Below the pieces are notes generated by a model. The model was not told the origin of the DNA, searched no databases, and worked only from the letters and a program-made list of their open reading frames with translations. A stretch of DNA of 64,000 nucleotides. Source: Caballeronia sp031450805. Lineage in GTDB: Bacteria; Pseudomonadota; Gammaproteobacteria; Burkholderiales; Burkholderiaceae. Below, piece after piece: positions 35,588 through 44,186 of this stretch. The stretch is from NCBI RefSeq assembly GCF_031450805.1, contig NZ_JARTVY010000004.1, forward strand, positions 248,001 through 312,000, given 5' to 3'. The position numbers and the translations under genes were made by a program. Position 1 is the stretch's first letter; each line of letters starts with the position of its first letter.

Positions 35588-36469
35588 ATGTCCATTACAT
35601 CATCATCCATATCGCGAGCGCGTCGCGGCTTCCTGCGCGGCAGTGCGGGCGTCCTGCTCTTAGGCGGCGCCGGTGCAAGCGTTCTTTCCGCGTGCGGCGG
35701 CGCAAGCGACAGCGGCGCCGCGCCCGAAGCGCCGCACATGACGTCCATCGAGAATTTCCGCGATATGGCCGGCACGGGTGACGGTTATCCGACTGCCGAT
35801 GGCCGCCGTCTTCGTCAGGGCGTGTTCTATCGCTCCGGAGCGCTCAATGCGAACGATGCGGACATGTTCGCGATGCAGCGTCTGTCGCTGTACACGATTC
35901 ACGATCTGCGCACGCTGAGCGAGGCAACGCTCGCGCCCGATCGCGTGCCTGCGGGTGCATCGCGCGAGACGCATGAGATTGCACCCATCGATGTGTCCGC
36001 TGCAAATCCTGACGATGCCGCCGCCGCACGCGCATGGATGATCGACCGTCAGCGCGAGATGATCGCCGATCCGCTCGCTCGCGTGCAGTTCGGCGCATTG
36101 CTAAAGCGGCTCGCACACAAGGCGGGGCCGCAAGTCGTGCATGGCGCGACGGGCAAAGATAGAACCGGCTGGGCAGCCGCGCTGATTCTCGCCATCGCCG
36201 ACGTGCCGCTCGATGTCATCATTCAGGACTATCTGATGACGAACGTCGTGGCGGAGGCGCAGATTGCCGTGCGCATGTCGGCGCATGCGGCGCGACTGGG
36301 CGTTCCGCTGGCGGTCGTCGCGCCATTGCATCAGGCGCAAAGCACGACCATCGAAGCGGCCTTCGATGAACTTCAGAAGCGGTTCGGCACATTGAACGAG
36401 TACCTCGTGCGCGGGTTGTCGCTCGGCGACGACGATATTGCGATGCTGCGCGCAAAGCTCGTGCGCTAA
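35588..36469 (+). CDS. Tat-exported lipoprotein of the tyrosine-phosphatase fold lacking the catalytic Cys (probable pseudophosphatase)
   Basis: 293 residues. The N-terminus combines a twin-arginine motif (ARRGFLRG) with a lipobox (LSAC, C36), so it is a Tat-exported lipoprotein. The body matches the tyrosine/serine phosphatase Y_phosphatase3 family: NFRDMAG near residue 57, FYRSGAL near 80, and the P-loop at 185-194. The P-loop reads HGATGKDRTG where active enzymes have HCxxGKDRTG, so the nucleophilic Cys is Gly186 (codon GGC). The Arg (R192) that binds phosphate is kept. Catalysis by the usual route is therefore not possible; phosphate-ester or phosphoinositide binding may remain. It begins 19 bases after the kinase gene, suggesting one operon. 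Confidence 0.85.
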   Translation: MSITSSSISRARRGFLRGSAGVLLLGGAGASVLSACGGASDSGAAPEAPHMTSIENFRDMAGTGDGYPTADGRRLRQGVFYRSGALNANDADMFAMQRLSLYTIHDLRTLSEATLAPDRVPAGASRETHEIAPIDVSAANPDDAAAARAWMIDRQREMIADPLARVQFGALLKRLAHKAGPQVVHGATGKDRTGWAAALILAIADVPLDVIIQDYLMTNVVAEAQIAVRMSAHAARLGVPLAVVAPLHQAQSTTIEAAFDELQKRFGTLNEYLVRGLSLGDDDIAMLRAKLVR

Positions 36470-36481
36470 GCTCGACCGCTC

Positions 36482-36520
36482 GAAAAAGACCGGCTCGCCT
36501 GCGCCCGCAAGACGAGCCGG
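36482..36520 (-). terminator. Rho-independent terminator for the minus-strand lipoprotein genes
   Basis: On the minus strand CCGGCTCG pairs with CGAGCCGG (36490-36497 and 36513-36520 on the plus strand) and is followed by TCTTTTTCG. It lies 80 bases past the stop of the lipoprotein gene at 36602 and may also limit read-through from the convergent phosphatase-like gene. Confidence 0.65.
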
Positions 36521-36601
36521 AAACGAGGACGCATCCTGAGGCCGGTGCAGAATAGCATCGCGTGCGGACAAGCCTCGCTTCGTGAAAGGCATGGAAAGGA
36601 A

Positions 36602-37138
36602 CTAGGGTCCGCGAGCGGCCACCATCTTGCCGACGAGCGCATCCACCTTCTGTTGCGCGCCAGAAAAACGGTCGAGCGTATAGGCGTGCGACTGATAGCG
36701 GGCCGTGACCAGCACGCGTCCCTGACGTAGCAAAGTGAGATCGATCGCGGACAGATACGCTTTGGGGTCGTCGCTGAAGCTCGGGTTTGCCCAGCTCGTC
36801 GTCGTTGCATAGACGAGCATCGCCTCGCAGCCGGGCGGGGACGTGCCGGGGTTATAAACCATCGAATCCACGCCGCGACGCTGCAAGGCTAATTGCAGCA
36901 CCGGCACGATATCGCCAGCGGGCATCGTCTGATTCAGTTCGATGCAGACCGATCGCAGCGAGGCCGGCGCACCCGTGACGTAATCGGGGGACGAGTACTT
37001 CGACGCCACCGACATGCCCGCCTGCACCAGCGAGCCGGCAGTATCGGCGGCGGTGAGAAGCGTCCATGTGCAGCCCTGAATCGCGCTCGCGCATGCGGCG
37101 ATGGCAAGGCATCGCATGAAGTGCGGGCGCGCGCGCAT
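36602..37138 (-). CDS. Lipoprotein of unknown function (Sbal_3080-like)
   Basis: 178 residues with lipobox IQGC at about C23. The mature part contains CIELNQTMPAGDIVPVLQLALQRRGV, then a strand-rich domain ending in a Lys/Val helix. The pattern resembles a small group annotated as Sbal_3080 family lipoproteins; I hold that label with modest confidence. It starts 4 bases after the stop of the secreted-protein gene at 37143, so the two are co-transcribed. Confidence 0.7.
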   Translation of the reverse strand: MRARPHFMRCLAIAACASAIQGCTWTLLTAADTAGSLVQAGMSVASKYSSPDYVTGAPASLRSVCIELNQTMPAGDIVPVLQLALQRRGVDSMVYNPGTSPPGCEAMLVYATTTSWANPSFSDDPKAYLSAIDLTLLRQGRVLVTARYQSHAYTLDRFSGAQQKVDALVGKMVAARGP

Positions 37139-37142
37139 GCAC

Positions 37143-37559
37143 TTAGCGCACCACGCGCAGGCGCAGCGAAGAAGGACCGTCGATGCTCGCTGTCAGACTG
37201 GCCGTAAGCCGTGCCGCATCGTCGCGCACGACGAAGTGCTGACGCGTCGCCGTGTTGACGTCGTGGCGCACGTCGGGAAAGCATGCAGCAATATCGGCGC
37301 CGAGTTCCTGAAGCGGGTCCGCGACCACGCCGTCTGCGGCCCAGTGCGCCTTCCAGCGGCAATCGTAGACGTGACGGCTGCCACGGCAGGTTCCCTGTTC
37401 AGGCGATCCCGCGGGCATCAGCGCGGCGTGCTTGCCGAGCGTCGTGAAGGATTCGGCGGCGACGATGTTCTTGAGTGCGGCGCAGACATCCGGCAGGTCT
37501 TCAGCCGATGCGTGCAACACCGGCAGCATGAGTGCGATGCCCGCGAGCGCGGCGCGCAT
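37143..37559 (-). CDS. Secreted protein of unknown function
   Basis: 138 residues from the ATG at 37559; an in-frame ATG at 37598 would add 13 residues. Signal peptide ALAGIALMLPVLHASA. Four cysteines (DVCAAL, GTCRGS, YDCRWK, AACFPD) suggest two disulfides in the periplasm. No family was recognised. It is followed after 4 bases by the lipoprotein gene, and the pair ends at the terminator near 36490. Confidence 0.65.
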   Translation of the reverse strand: MRAALAGIALMLPVLHASAEDLPDVCAALKNIVAAESFTTLGKHAALMPAGSPEQGTCRGSRHVYDCRWKAHWAADGVVADPLQELGADIAACFPDVRHDVNTATRQHFVVRDDAARLTASLTASIDGPSSLRLRVVR

Positions 37560-37754
37560 TGGAGATTGAACGAAGTTTCGATGAGTAGGAGCGTGCATGA
37601 GCTGGATGGTTATCGTTGAGAAACGGCTGCATGCGATGTTGACGCTGCACGCGGCGCGCAACGATATGTTCGCTCAGTGAATCGGTGGTCAATCAGGCAA
37701 GAAGCGTTGCAGGTAACGAAGTTCTTACCGGATGTTATCGATTATTTGCGCGCA

Positions 37755-38033
37755 TCATACGAACAACGAAATGATTTTGCCGACGGTGACTGCGGCCGCA
37801 ACCCATTTCCCTGCGGTATAAAACTCGTTGGCGTCGTCGCTCGGCGTGCCGGGGCTGTCGAGGCCCAGCGCACCGGACGCGAACTGCCTGATCGATGAGA
37901 CCGCCGGTTCAGGCGTTGTCGTTGCAGTCTCGGATGATGTGTCTTGACTCGCGGCGTCGGCGTCGGCGTCGCGCCGCACGGGCGCTTCGACATTGCCCGC
38001 GTAAGGAATTGAAGTCGAACTGCCGATCTGCAT
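37755..38033 (-). CDS. Small conserved-type protein of unknown function
   Basis: 92 residues from the ATG at 38033, with AGAGG seven bases upstream. The N-terminal two thirds are polar and Asp/Ala/Thr/Pro-rich, probably disordered; the C-terminus (KWVAAAVTVGKIISLFV) is an amphipathic or membrane-inserting helix. It lies downstream of flhC on the same strand after about 100 bases. Function unknown. Confidence 0.5.
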   Translation of the reverse strand: MQIGSSTSIPYAGNVEAPVRRDADADAASQDTSSETATTTPEPAVSSIRQFASGALGLDSPGTPSDDANEFYTAGKWVAAAVTVGKIISLFV

Positions 38034-38135
38034 CGCGTGCCTCTTGGAAAGCGTTTTGTCAGTCCGGCATAACGGCGCATGCTTCGGGCGCTTGAGCCTG
38101 TCGATCCTTTCCAAGCCTTACACTTTTCCATCCAA

Positions 38136-38693
38136 CTATAAGAGCCTGCCCGCTCGCGATGGCGGCTGACACAGACCGCATGTGAAGTCGTCGCATGAAT
38201 AACCGATGAAGCGGCCGCCGCATCGCATGCATGCGTTCAGGTGAAGCACGCCTGCATCGAAGAAGCGCGGCAGCGTCCAAGCGCGCGTGAAGCTCAGCAC
38301 TGCTTCCTCGCCATGCGCCTGCACGGTCTGCAAGTAGAGCCGATAACTCTCGATGAGCGCACGCAGCGTGGCGCGCTCGTCGGCATCGGCGACGAGCGGA
38401 TGGACGTTCCTGAAAATCGAATGAAACAGCGATGAATGAATGTTCGGACGCCACGTCAGAAACCAGTCGGCCGAGAAGGGCAGCATGCCCTTAGGCGGCG
38501 ATACGCCTCTTACTTCCTTGTAGAGCTTCAGCAAGCGGTCACGCGAGAGCTTCGTCTCGGCTTCTAGCAGTTGCAGCCGCGCGCCGAGCCGGATCAGCTC
38601 TTCAGCGAGCATGATCTCCCGCACTTCCGCGACGATGCTCCTGCCGGCGATGGACGCACGCGTGGCGTTGGCGGTCACGATCTGCGCTTGCAC
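38136..38693 (-). CDS. flhC: FlhC, flagellar master regulator subunit (zinc-binding)
   Basis: 185 residues from the GTG at 38693, which has GGAGG four bases upstream; a second in-frame GTG at 38678 overlaps the flhD stop as GTGA. The FlhC core is plain: EEIRLGARLQLLEAETKLSRDRLLKLYKE-type start, then VSPPKGMLPFSADWFLTWRPNIHSSLF. Four cysteines near the end (CMRCGG...CDDFTCGLCQPPSR) form the zinc site. With FlhD it makes the hetero-hexamer that activates class II flagellar promoters. It lies away from any flagellar structural cluster. Confidence 0.92.
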   Translation of the reverse strand: MQAQIVTANATRASIAGRSIVAEVREIMLAEELIRLGARLQLLEAETKLSRDRLLKLYKEVRGVSPPKGMLPFSADWFLTWRPNIHSSLFHSIFRNVHPLVADADERATLRALIESYRLYLQTVQAHGEEAVLSFTRAWTLPRFFDAGVLHLNACMRCGGRFIGYSCDDFTCGLCQPPSRAGRLL

Positions 38694-39004
38694 GCTTCCT
38701 CCCCGAGGACGATGGAAACATGCAGATGCGAGAGCGGCTTCACATGATGGCCGTCGATCAATGTAGAGAGCAGCTTGACATCGTCGATCCGGAACTGCCA
38801 CACGAGTTCGGTCGATTCGGAAAGGCGTCGTGTTTGCGCAGCGGTGAGCGTCGATATGATGCGTGCGGCGGTATCGTCGAGGCCGAGCCGATACATCGCC
38901 ATGATTCTGTCCTCATGCAGCAGACGCCGCGCAAGCAGCAGATAGGCGAGATTGAGTTCGCGGATTTGCGCGAGGCTTTCCGGTAGGTTCGTCATCGGTG
39001 ACAT
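38675..39004 (-). CDS. flhD: FlhD, flagellar master regulator subunit
   Basis: 109 residues from the ATG at 39004 (an ATG at 38995 is also possible). LAQIRELNLAYLLLARRLLHEDRIMAMYRLG matches the dimerising helix of FlhD, and TAAQTRRLSESTELVWQFRIDD continues the family pattern. The gene overlaps flhC, so the two are translationally coupled. It lies 80 bases upstream, in coordinates, of the porin stop. Confidence 0.92.
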   Translation of the reverse strand: MSPMTNLPESLAQIRELNLAYLLLARRLLHEDRIMAMYRLGLDDTAARIISTLTAAQTRRLSESTELVWQFRIDDVKLLSTLIDGHHVKPLSHLHVSIVLGEEACKRRS

Positions 39005-39084
39005 GAGTTCGATGATGAGAGCGCGGGCGCATCGCCTCTCGCGCGATGCGCCCGCCATTGCTCACGGGTTACGGTGTCATCGCA

Positions 39085-40248
39085 TCAGAAGCGATGACGC
39101 AGGCCCACGGTCGCGGAGACCTGACTGTTCGACGACGATGCCGACAGCCCGTTGATCGCCGCGGTGATGCCCGAATCGCCTACATCGCTCACGTGCTGAT
39201 ACACGCCCTGCAAATAGACGTCGGTGCGCTTCGACAGCGCATAGGCGGTCTGCAGGCTGAACTGATTCCACTTCGGATCGACGCCTTCGAGATGGCCGTC
39301 GGTGAATGTGTACGCACCCGACAGCGACCAGGCGGGCGTGAGGTTGTAGCGGCCGTTCACTTCGTAGTTCGTGAAGCGCGCGCTGCCGCCGTCGAGCGTG
39401 ATGCCGTTGGTCGTGCCCGATGCCGACGCGCCGATGCCCGTTGCGCCGTCGAGGCGCGTCTGCGTGAACACGAAGCCCGCCTGCGCAGGACCGAACGCGT
39501 AGCTGACGCCGGCGCCGAAGGTGCGCTGACGCGCCGCGCTGAAGGTCGCGTCATCGCTGACCGCACCGCTCGCGTTCAGTGTCGCGCCGGCGTTGTTCAA
39601 CTGCATGTAGCTTGCCGCCACGTTCAGCGGGCCATAGTTGTACGACGCGCCCACGCTATACGCGCGGTTCGTCGCAAAGCCGCCCGCATCGTTCGAGAAG
39701 CCATAGAGACCGCCGAACTTGAAGCCCGCATAGTTCAGGCTTTGGTACTTGACCGAGTTGCTGATGCGAAACGAGTTGTCGAGGTTGTCGTTATCGAACG
39801 GATGCGCCGCCTGCGTGCCGCCGTATTGCGTGCCGGTCAGAGCGAGCGGGCCGAGATAATCGACGACGGAATCGTATTGACGGCCGAGCGTCACTGCGCC
39901 CGCGCGATTGCTCGACAATCCGACGAAGGCCTGACGGCCGAACTCACGGCTATTCTGACCGAGCTTGCCGGTCATGATGTTGAAGCCGTTCTCCAGGGTA
40001 AAGATGGCCTTCAGGCCGCCGCCCAGATCTTCGGAGCCGCGCAGGCCCCAGCGGCTGCCGTTGACCGAACCGCTCGTCGCCTGAACGTTGTGCGAGCCGC
40101 CCTGATTGTTCGTATAGGTGAGGCCCGCGTCGATGAGGCCGTACAACGTCACGCTGCTTTGCGCATGAGCCGTGCTTGCAATCGTCGCGAGCGCGGTCAG
40201 CGTCGCAAGCGTTCTGAACGCATTAGAAGCGATAAAAGATTTCTTCAC
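39085..40248 (-). CDS. Gram-negative general porin (OmpC/Omp32-like of Burkholderiales)
   Basis: 387 residues from the GTG at 40248, which has ATGGAGAA upstream. Signal peptide cut after STAHA; the mature chain starts QSSVTLYGLIDAGLTYTNNQGG, the classic opening of Burkholderia porins, and ends VGLRHRF with the terminal Phe needed for BAM insertion. The constriction-loop and strand patterns (WGLRGSEDLGGGLKAIFTLENGFN, GRQAFVGLSSNRAG) are intact. It forms a trimeric 16-stranded channel for small solutes. Confidence 0.94.
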   Translation of the reverse strand: MKKSFIASNAFRTLATLTALATIASTAHAQSSVTLYGLIDAGLTYTNNQGGSHNVQATSGSVNGSRWGLRGSEDLGGGLKAIFTLENGFNIMTGKLGQNSREFGRQAFVGLSSNRAGAVTLGRQYDSVVDYLGPLALTGTQYGGTQAAHPFDNDNLDNSFRISNSVKYQSLNYAGFKFGGLYGFSNDAGGFATNRAYSVGASYNYGPLNVAASYMQLNNAGATLNASGAVSDDATFSAARQRTFGAGVSYAFGPAQAGFVFTQTRLDGATGIGASASGTTNGITLDGGSARFTNYEVNGRYNLTPAWSLSGAYTFTDGHLEGVDPKWNQFSLQTAYALSKRTDVYLQGVYQHVSDVGDSGITAAINGLSASSSNSQVSATVGLRHRF

Positions 40249-40657
40249 TGTGATTCTCCATGATGGCTTGTGCGTCGGTCGGCGTGCCGCTCGCATGACT
40301 GCGCGACGACGCGGACCGGCTCTCCGATCGATCTGTCGACGCATCGGAGCGCGGATTAAAGCACGGAGAATTGCCAGGGAATCGGCCAGGCGATGTCGCG
40401 CGGGTTACGGAATATTGCGTAAATATTGCGGGGCGAGTGAGTCAGGGGCAGTAATTGCATGATCCGCCTTGCCGGGCGCGAACCGGTTCGCCGATGCAAC
40501 TCATTACAAGCGGTAATTTCTTGAGCGCGTCGGAAACACCATGTGGCCTCAGCGCGACAAGACGGCGACGATCCATGCATATTGCCGCTCGTTGCAAAGA
40601 GTCCGTAAACTCGCGCTGCTAGCATGACGCCTCCTTCATTTCCTACATCGCCAAGTC
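40249..40657. promoter_or_regulatory. Divergent intergenic region between the porin and the small His-rich peptide
   Basis: 409 bases with no convincing gene. It holds the porin leader and promoter (minus) and the small peptide promoter (plus). A 9-base direct repeat AATATTGCG (40411-40419 and 40422-40430, 11-base period, one helical turn) lies about 165 bases upstream of the porin start and may be a regulator site. Confidence 0.45.
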
Positions 40658-40795
40658 ATGAAAAAGGCCGTTCTCGCCGCTCTGGTTGCAGGCACCACGT
40701 TCTTCGCTATCGCACCTGCTTTCGCAGCTTCGCATCATCGTGTGGTCTGCCACAAGGTGCGCATTCATCATCACTGGGAACGTCACTGCAAGTAA
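40658..40795 (+). CDS. 45-residue secreted His/Cys-rich peptide
   Basis: MKKAVLAALVAGTTFFAIAP begins a clear signal peptide cut after AFA or FAA. The mature peptide is only about 22 residues and reads SHHRVVCHKVRIHHHWERHC plus a final Lys, with seven His and two Cys, suggestive of metal or heme binding or of a disulfide hairpin. Small proteins of this kind are common in Burkholderia and usually unnamed. A perfect terminator follows 21 bases after the stop, which supports a real one-gene transcript. Confidence 0.75.
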   Translation: MKKAVLAALVAGTTFFAIAPAFAASHHRVVCHKVRIHHHWERHCK

Positions 40796-40816
40796 GCGGC
40801 ATTGCTTTAAGCCGGA

Positions 40817-40849
40817 CCCCGTCGTTCAGTCAACGGCGGGGTTTTTTTT
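40817..40849 (+). terminator. Rho-independent terminator after the small peptide gene
   Basis: CCCCGTCGTT (40817-40826) pairs with AACGGCGGGG (40832-40841), with one T-G wobble, a five-base loop CAGTC, and a run of eight T. It is the strongest intrinsic terminator in the window. Confidence 0.9.
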
Positions 40850-40957
40850 CGCGCTAAAGAATTGCTGTCGATGGCGCCGGTGGTGAGGACAAAGACGCAC
40901 GCAAAGGTACAATCGTTCGACTATCCCGCCTGCGAAGGCCGCGCCTCTTCTCCCTCG

Positions 40958-43900
40958 ATGACATCTCCCAAAAATACCGAAGTCATGCCGCCATTCTTGA
41001 CGGGAGGTGGAAACTGTTCCGATATCATCGCGACCCGTGACTGGTCCGCAACACCCCTCGGCCCCATTGCGGCATGGCCCGCCATTCTGAAGAACACGCT
41101 GTCGATCATCATGTCGTCGCCGGTTCCCATCGTGACGCTTTGGGGTGAACCGGGCGTCATGCTCTACAACGACGCCTACTCGGGCTTCGCCGCGGGCCGG
41201 CATCCCGTGCTGCTCGGCTCGAATGTGCGCGAAGGATGGCCCGAAGTCGCCGACTTCAACGACAACGTGATGAAGGTCGGCCTGCGCGGCGGCACGTTGC
41301 GATACGAGGACCAGGAACTGACGCTGCATCGCAACGGCGTGCCTGAACAGGTGTGGATGAACCTCGACTACTCGCCCATCTACGACGAGGCCGGCGAGCC
41401 GGTCGCCGTGATGGCCATCGTCGTTGAAACGACGGCTAAGGTCCGCGCGAAACGCGCATTGCAGAACGATCGCGAACGTCTGCGCCGCATGTTCGAACAA
41501 GCGCCGGGATTCATCGCCATGATGACGGGGCCGCAACACGTGTTCGAACTCGCGAATCCGGCCTACATGGAACTCGTCGGTGAACGCGGCATCATCGGCA
41601 GGACCGTCAAGGACGCGCTGCCCGAAGTGGCGGGTCAGGGCTTCTTCGAACTGCTCGATGCCGCCTTCTATCAGGGCGTGCCGACCGCGCGTCTCGCGGA
41701 ACCCGTGAGGCTCAACCGGCATGCGGGCATGGCGGGAGAGACGCGCTATCTCGACTTCAGCTATCAGCCCGTCAGAGACGCAGCGGGTGAAATCCTGGGC
41801 GTTTTCGTTCAGGGCAACGACGTCACCGCACACATCGAAGCGCAGCGCGCAGTGCGCGAGAGCGAAGAACGGTTTCGCACCTTCGCGCAGGCCTTGCCGT
41901 GCCAGGTCTGGTCGGCCGATGCGTCCGGACGCATCGACTGGATCAACGAGCGAAGTTATCAGTACACCGGAGTCCCCGAGGGCAGCCTGCGCGACGAAGG
42001 CTGGTCGACCGTGACGCATCCGGACGATTTAAGCGGCGCGCACGATCTTTGGAACGAAGCGGTTCGCGCCGAAGAGGCGTTCGAACGCGAAGTGAGGCTG
42101 CGGGGCGTCAACGGCGTGTACCGGTGGCATCTGAGCCGGGCGCTGCCGGTTCGCAACGCGGACGGCGCGATCACGCGCTGGATCGGCGTGAACATGGACA
42201 TCCACGATCAGAAGACAGCGGCGCATTTTCTCGAGCGCGTCAATGAAGACCTCGAGCAGAAGGTCGCGGAGAGCGCGGCCGATCGTGAGCGCATGTGGCG
42301 TCTTTCAACGGACCTGATGCTCGTTGCAGGGCTCGATGGGTCCATCGTGTCCGTGAATCCCGCGTGGACCGATCTGCTCGGCTGGCATCCCGTCGAATTG
42401 ATCGGGCAGTCTTTCATGAATCTCGTTCACAGGGATGACGTCACGCCCACGCTCAATGAAGTGCAGCGCCTCGCTCAAGGCACGCGCACCCTGAAGTTCG
42501 TGAACCGCTTTCGCCGGCGCGAGGGCGGGTACTGCACGCTTTCATGGACCGCCGTTCCCGATAACGACATCATTCATGCCGTGGGCCGCGATATCAGCGC
42601 GGACGTGGCCGCCACCGAAGCGCTGCGGCAGACCGAGCTGGCGCTGCAGCAATCGCAGCGAATGGAGACCATCGGCAAGCTCACCGGCGGCGTAGCGCAC
42701 GATTTCAATAATCTGCTTCAGGTGATTTCGGGCAACCTGCAGTTGCTATCGAAAGACGTGCGCGGCAACGAGAAGGCTGAACGTCGCTTGCAGCAGGCGC
42801 TTGCAGGCGTGAACCGTGGCGGCCGGCTCGCGAGTCAGTTGCTCGCGTTCGGACGCCGGCAGGCGCTAGAACCGAAGGCGGTTCGCCTTGCAAGGCTCGT
42901 CGCCGAAATGGACGACATGTTGCGGCGAAGCCTCGGCGATGCAATCGAAGTCGAGACCGTCATGAGCGGCGGCCTCTGGAACACCTTCGTCGATCCGGGA
43001 CAACTCGAGAACGCTATCCTCAATCTCGCCATCAATGCGCGCGATGCGATGGAAGGCCACGGCAAGCTGACCATTGAAGTCGTCAACGCCGTTCTCGACG
43101 ATACGTACTCATACAGCCATCCCGAAGTCGAACCCGGCCAGTACGTGATGCTCGCGGTGACGGACACCGGCAGCGGGATGACGCCCGAGGTCATGAACAA
43201 GGCCTACGAGCCGTTCTTTTCGACGAAGCCGGAAGGGAAAGGATCGGGACTCGGCTTGTCGATGGTCTATGGCTTCGTCAAACAGTCTGGCGGGCACATC
43301 AAGCTCTATAGCGAACAGGGTCACGGCACGACGGTAAGGCTCTATCTGCCGCGCACCGTCGAAGCGGAAGTTCAGCCCGTGGTCGCGGACCTGAGCGCAG
43401 CGGAAGGCGGCACGGAAGTCGTGCTCGTCGCAGAGGACGATGAACAGGTCCGCGCCACGGCCATCGAGATGCTGAACGATCTGGGCTATCGCGTGCTGCG
43501 CGCCAACGATGCGCTCAGCGCACTGGCCATCGTGGAAAGCGGCGTGCATATCGACTTGCTGTTCACGGACGTCGTGATGCCCGGCCCGATGAAAAGCACG
43601 GAGCTCGCACGCAAGGCAAGGGAACGCATTCCCGGCATTGCGGTGCTGTTCACTTCGGGCTATACGGAGAATTCGATCGTCCACGGCGGCCGGCTCGATG
43701 CGGGCGTCGAATTACTGAGCAAGCCGTACTCGCGCGAGGCGCTTGCACGCAAGATACGTCGCGTGCTCGGTAATGGATTCGTCAAGCGGGGTCATTTGTT
43801 GCATTCGAACGCGGATCGCGGGGCCGGGGACGCGTCGTCGAAGCTGCGCATCCTCTATGTTGAAGACGATGACCTCATCCGCGCCGTCACGGTGGAATTG

Positions 43901-44185
43901 CTCGAAACTTTCGGTCATGCCGTGTGCGAGGCGACCGATTCCGCATCGGCGCTCGCCTTGCTCGACAAGCGCGACGTGGACGTTCTGCTGACGGACATCG
44001 GCCTGCCCGACATTCCCGGCGACGAACTCGCGCTTCTCGCGCGCCAGCGGCAGCCGGGTCTTTCCATCATCTTCGCGACCGGACAGAACGATGCGCCTCT
44101 GCTGGAAGGTGTCGTGCTGTTACGCAAGCCGTACGATACGGCGTCGCTCTCGAACGCGCTTCGCCGCGTGTTCGAAACGTCGTGA
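40958..44185 (+). CDS. Hybrid sensor histidine kinase, four PAS domains, two receivers
   Basis: 1075 residues from the ATG at 40958; an in-frame ATG at 40871 is an alternative and neither has a clear ribosome site. Domains in order: PAS-like regions at about 48-165, 178-298, 304-420 and 447-555; the HisKA box with H581 in GVAHDFNNLLQVI; HATPase with NLAINARDAME (about 689-699), DTGSGM and GKGSGLGLSMVYG; receiver 1 with D871 in LLFTDVVMPG; receiver 2 with D1013 in LLTDIGLPDIPG. There is no membrane span, so it senses cytosolic signals, perhaps light, redox or oxygen via PAS cofactors. It is convergent with the diguanylate cyclase gene, one base between stops. Confidence 0.9.
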   Translation: MTSPKNTEVMPPFLTGGGNCSDIIATRDWSATPLGPIAAWPAILKNTLSIIMSSPVPIVTLWGEPGVMLYNDAYSGFAAGRHPVLLGSNVREGWPEVADFNDNVMKVGLRGGTLRYEDQELTLHRNGVPEQVWMNLDYSPIYDEAGEPVAVMAIVVETTAKVRAKRALQNDRERLRRMFEQAPGFIAMMTGPQHVFELANPAYMELVGERGIIGRTVKDALPEVAGQGFFELLDAAFYQGVPTARLAEPVRLNRHAGMAGETRYLDFSYQPVRDAAGEILGVFVQGNDVTAHIEAQRAVRESEERFRTFAQALPCQVWSADASGRIDWINERSYQYTGVPEGSLRDEGWSTVTHPDDLSGAHDLWNEAVRAEEAFEREVRLRGVNGVYRWHLSRALPVRNADGAITRWIGVNMDIHDQKTAAHFLERVNEDLEQKVAESAADRERMWRLSTDLMLVAGLDGSIVSVNPAWTDLLGWHPVELIGQSFMNLVHRDDVTPTLNEVQRLAQGTRTLKFVNRFRRREGGYCTLSWTAVPDNDIIHAVGRDISADVAATEALRQTELALQQSQRMETIGKLTGGVAHDFNNLLQVISGNLQLLSKDVRGNEKAERRLQQALAGVNRGGRLASQLLAFGRRQALEPKAVRLARLVAEMDDMLRRSLGDAIEVETVMSGGLWNTFVDPGQLENAILNLAINARDAMEGHGKLTIEVVNAVLDDTYSYSHPEVEPGQYVMLAVTDTGSGMTPEVMNKAYEPFFSTKPEGKGSGLGLSMVYGFVKQSGGHIKLYSEQGHGTTVRLYLPRTVEAEVQPVVADLSAAEGGTEVVLVAEDDEQVRATAIEMLNDLGYRVLRANDALSALAIVESGVHIDLLFTDVVMPGPMKSTELARKARERIPGIAVLFTSGYTENSIVHGGRLDAGVELLSKPYSREALARKIRRVLGNGFVKRGHLLHSNADRGAGDASSKLRILYVEDDDLIRAVTVELLETFGHAVCEATDSASALALLDKRDVDVLLTDIGLPDIPGDELALLARQRQPGLSIIFATGQNDAPLLEGVVLLRKPYDTASLSNALRRVFETS

Positions 44186-44186
44186 C

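Noticed and set aside
43109..43684. 191-residue minus-strand frame opposite the hybrid kinase
   Set aside because: A shadow of conserved HATPase and receiver codons; no start context.
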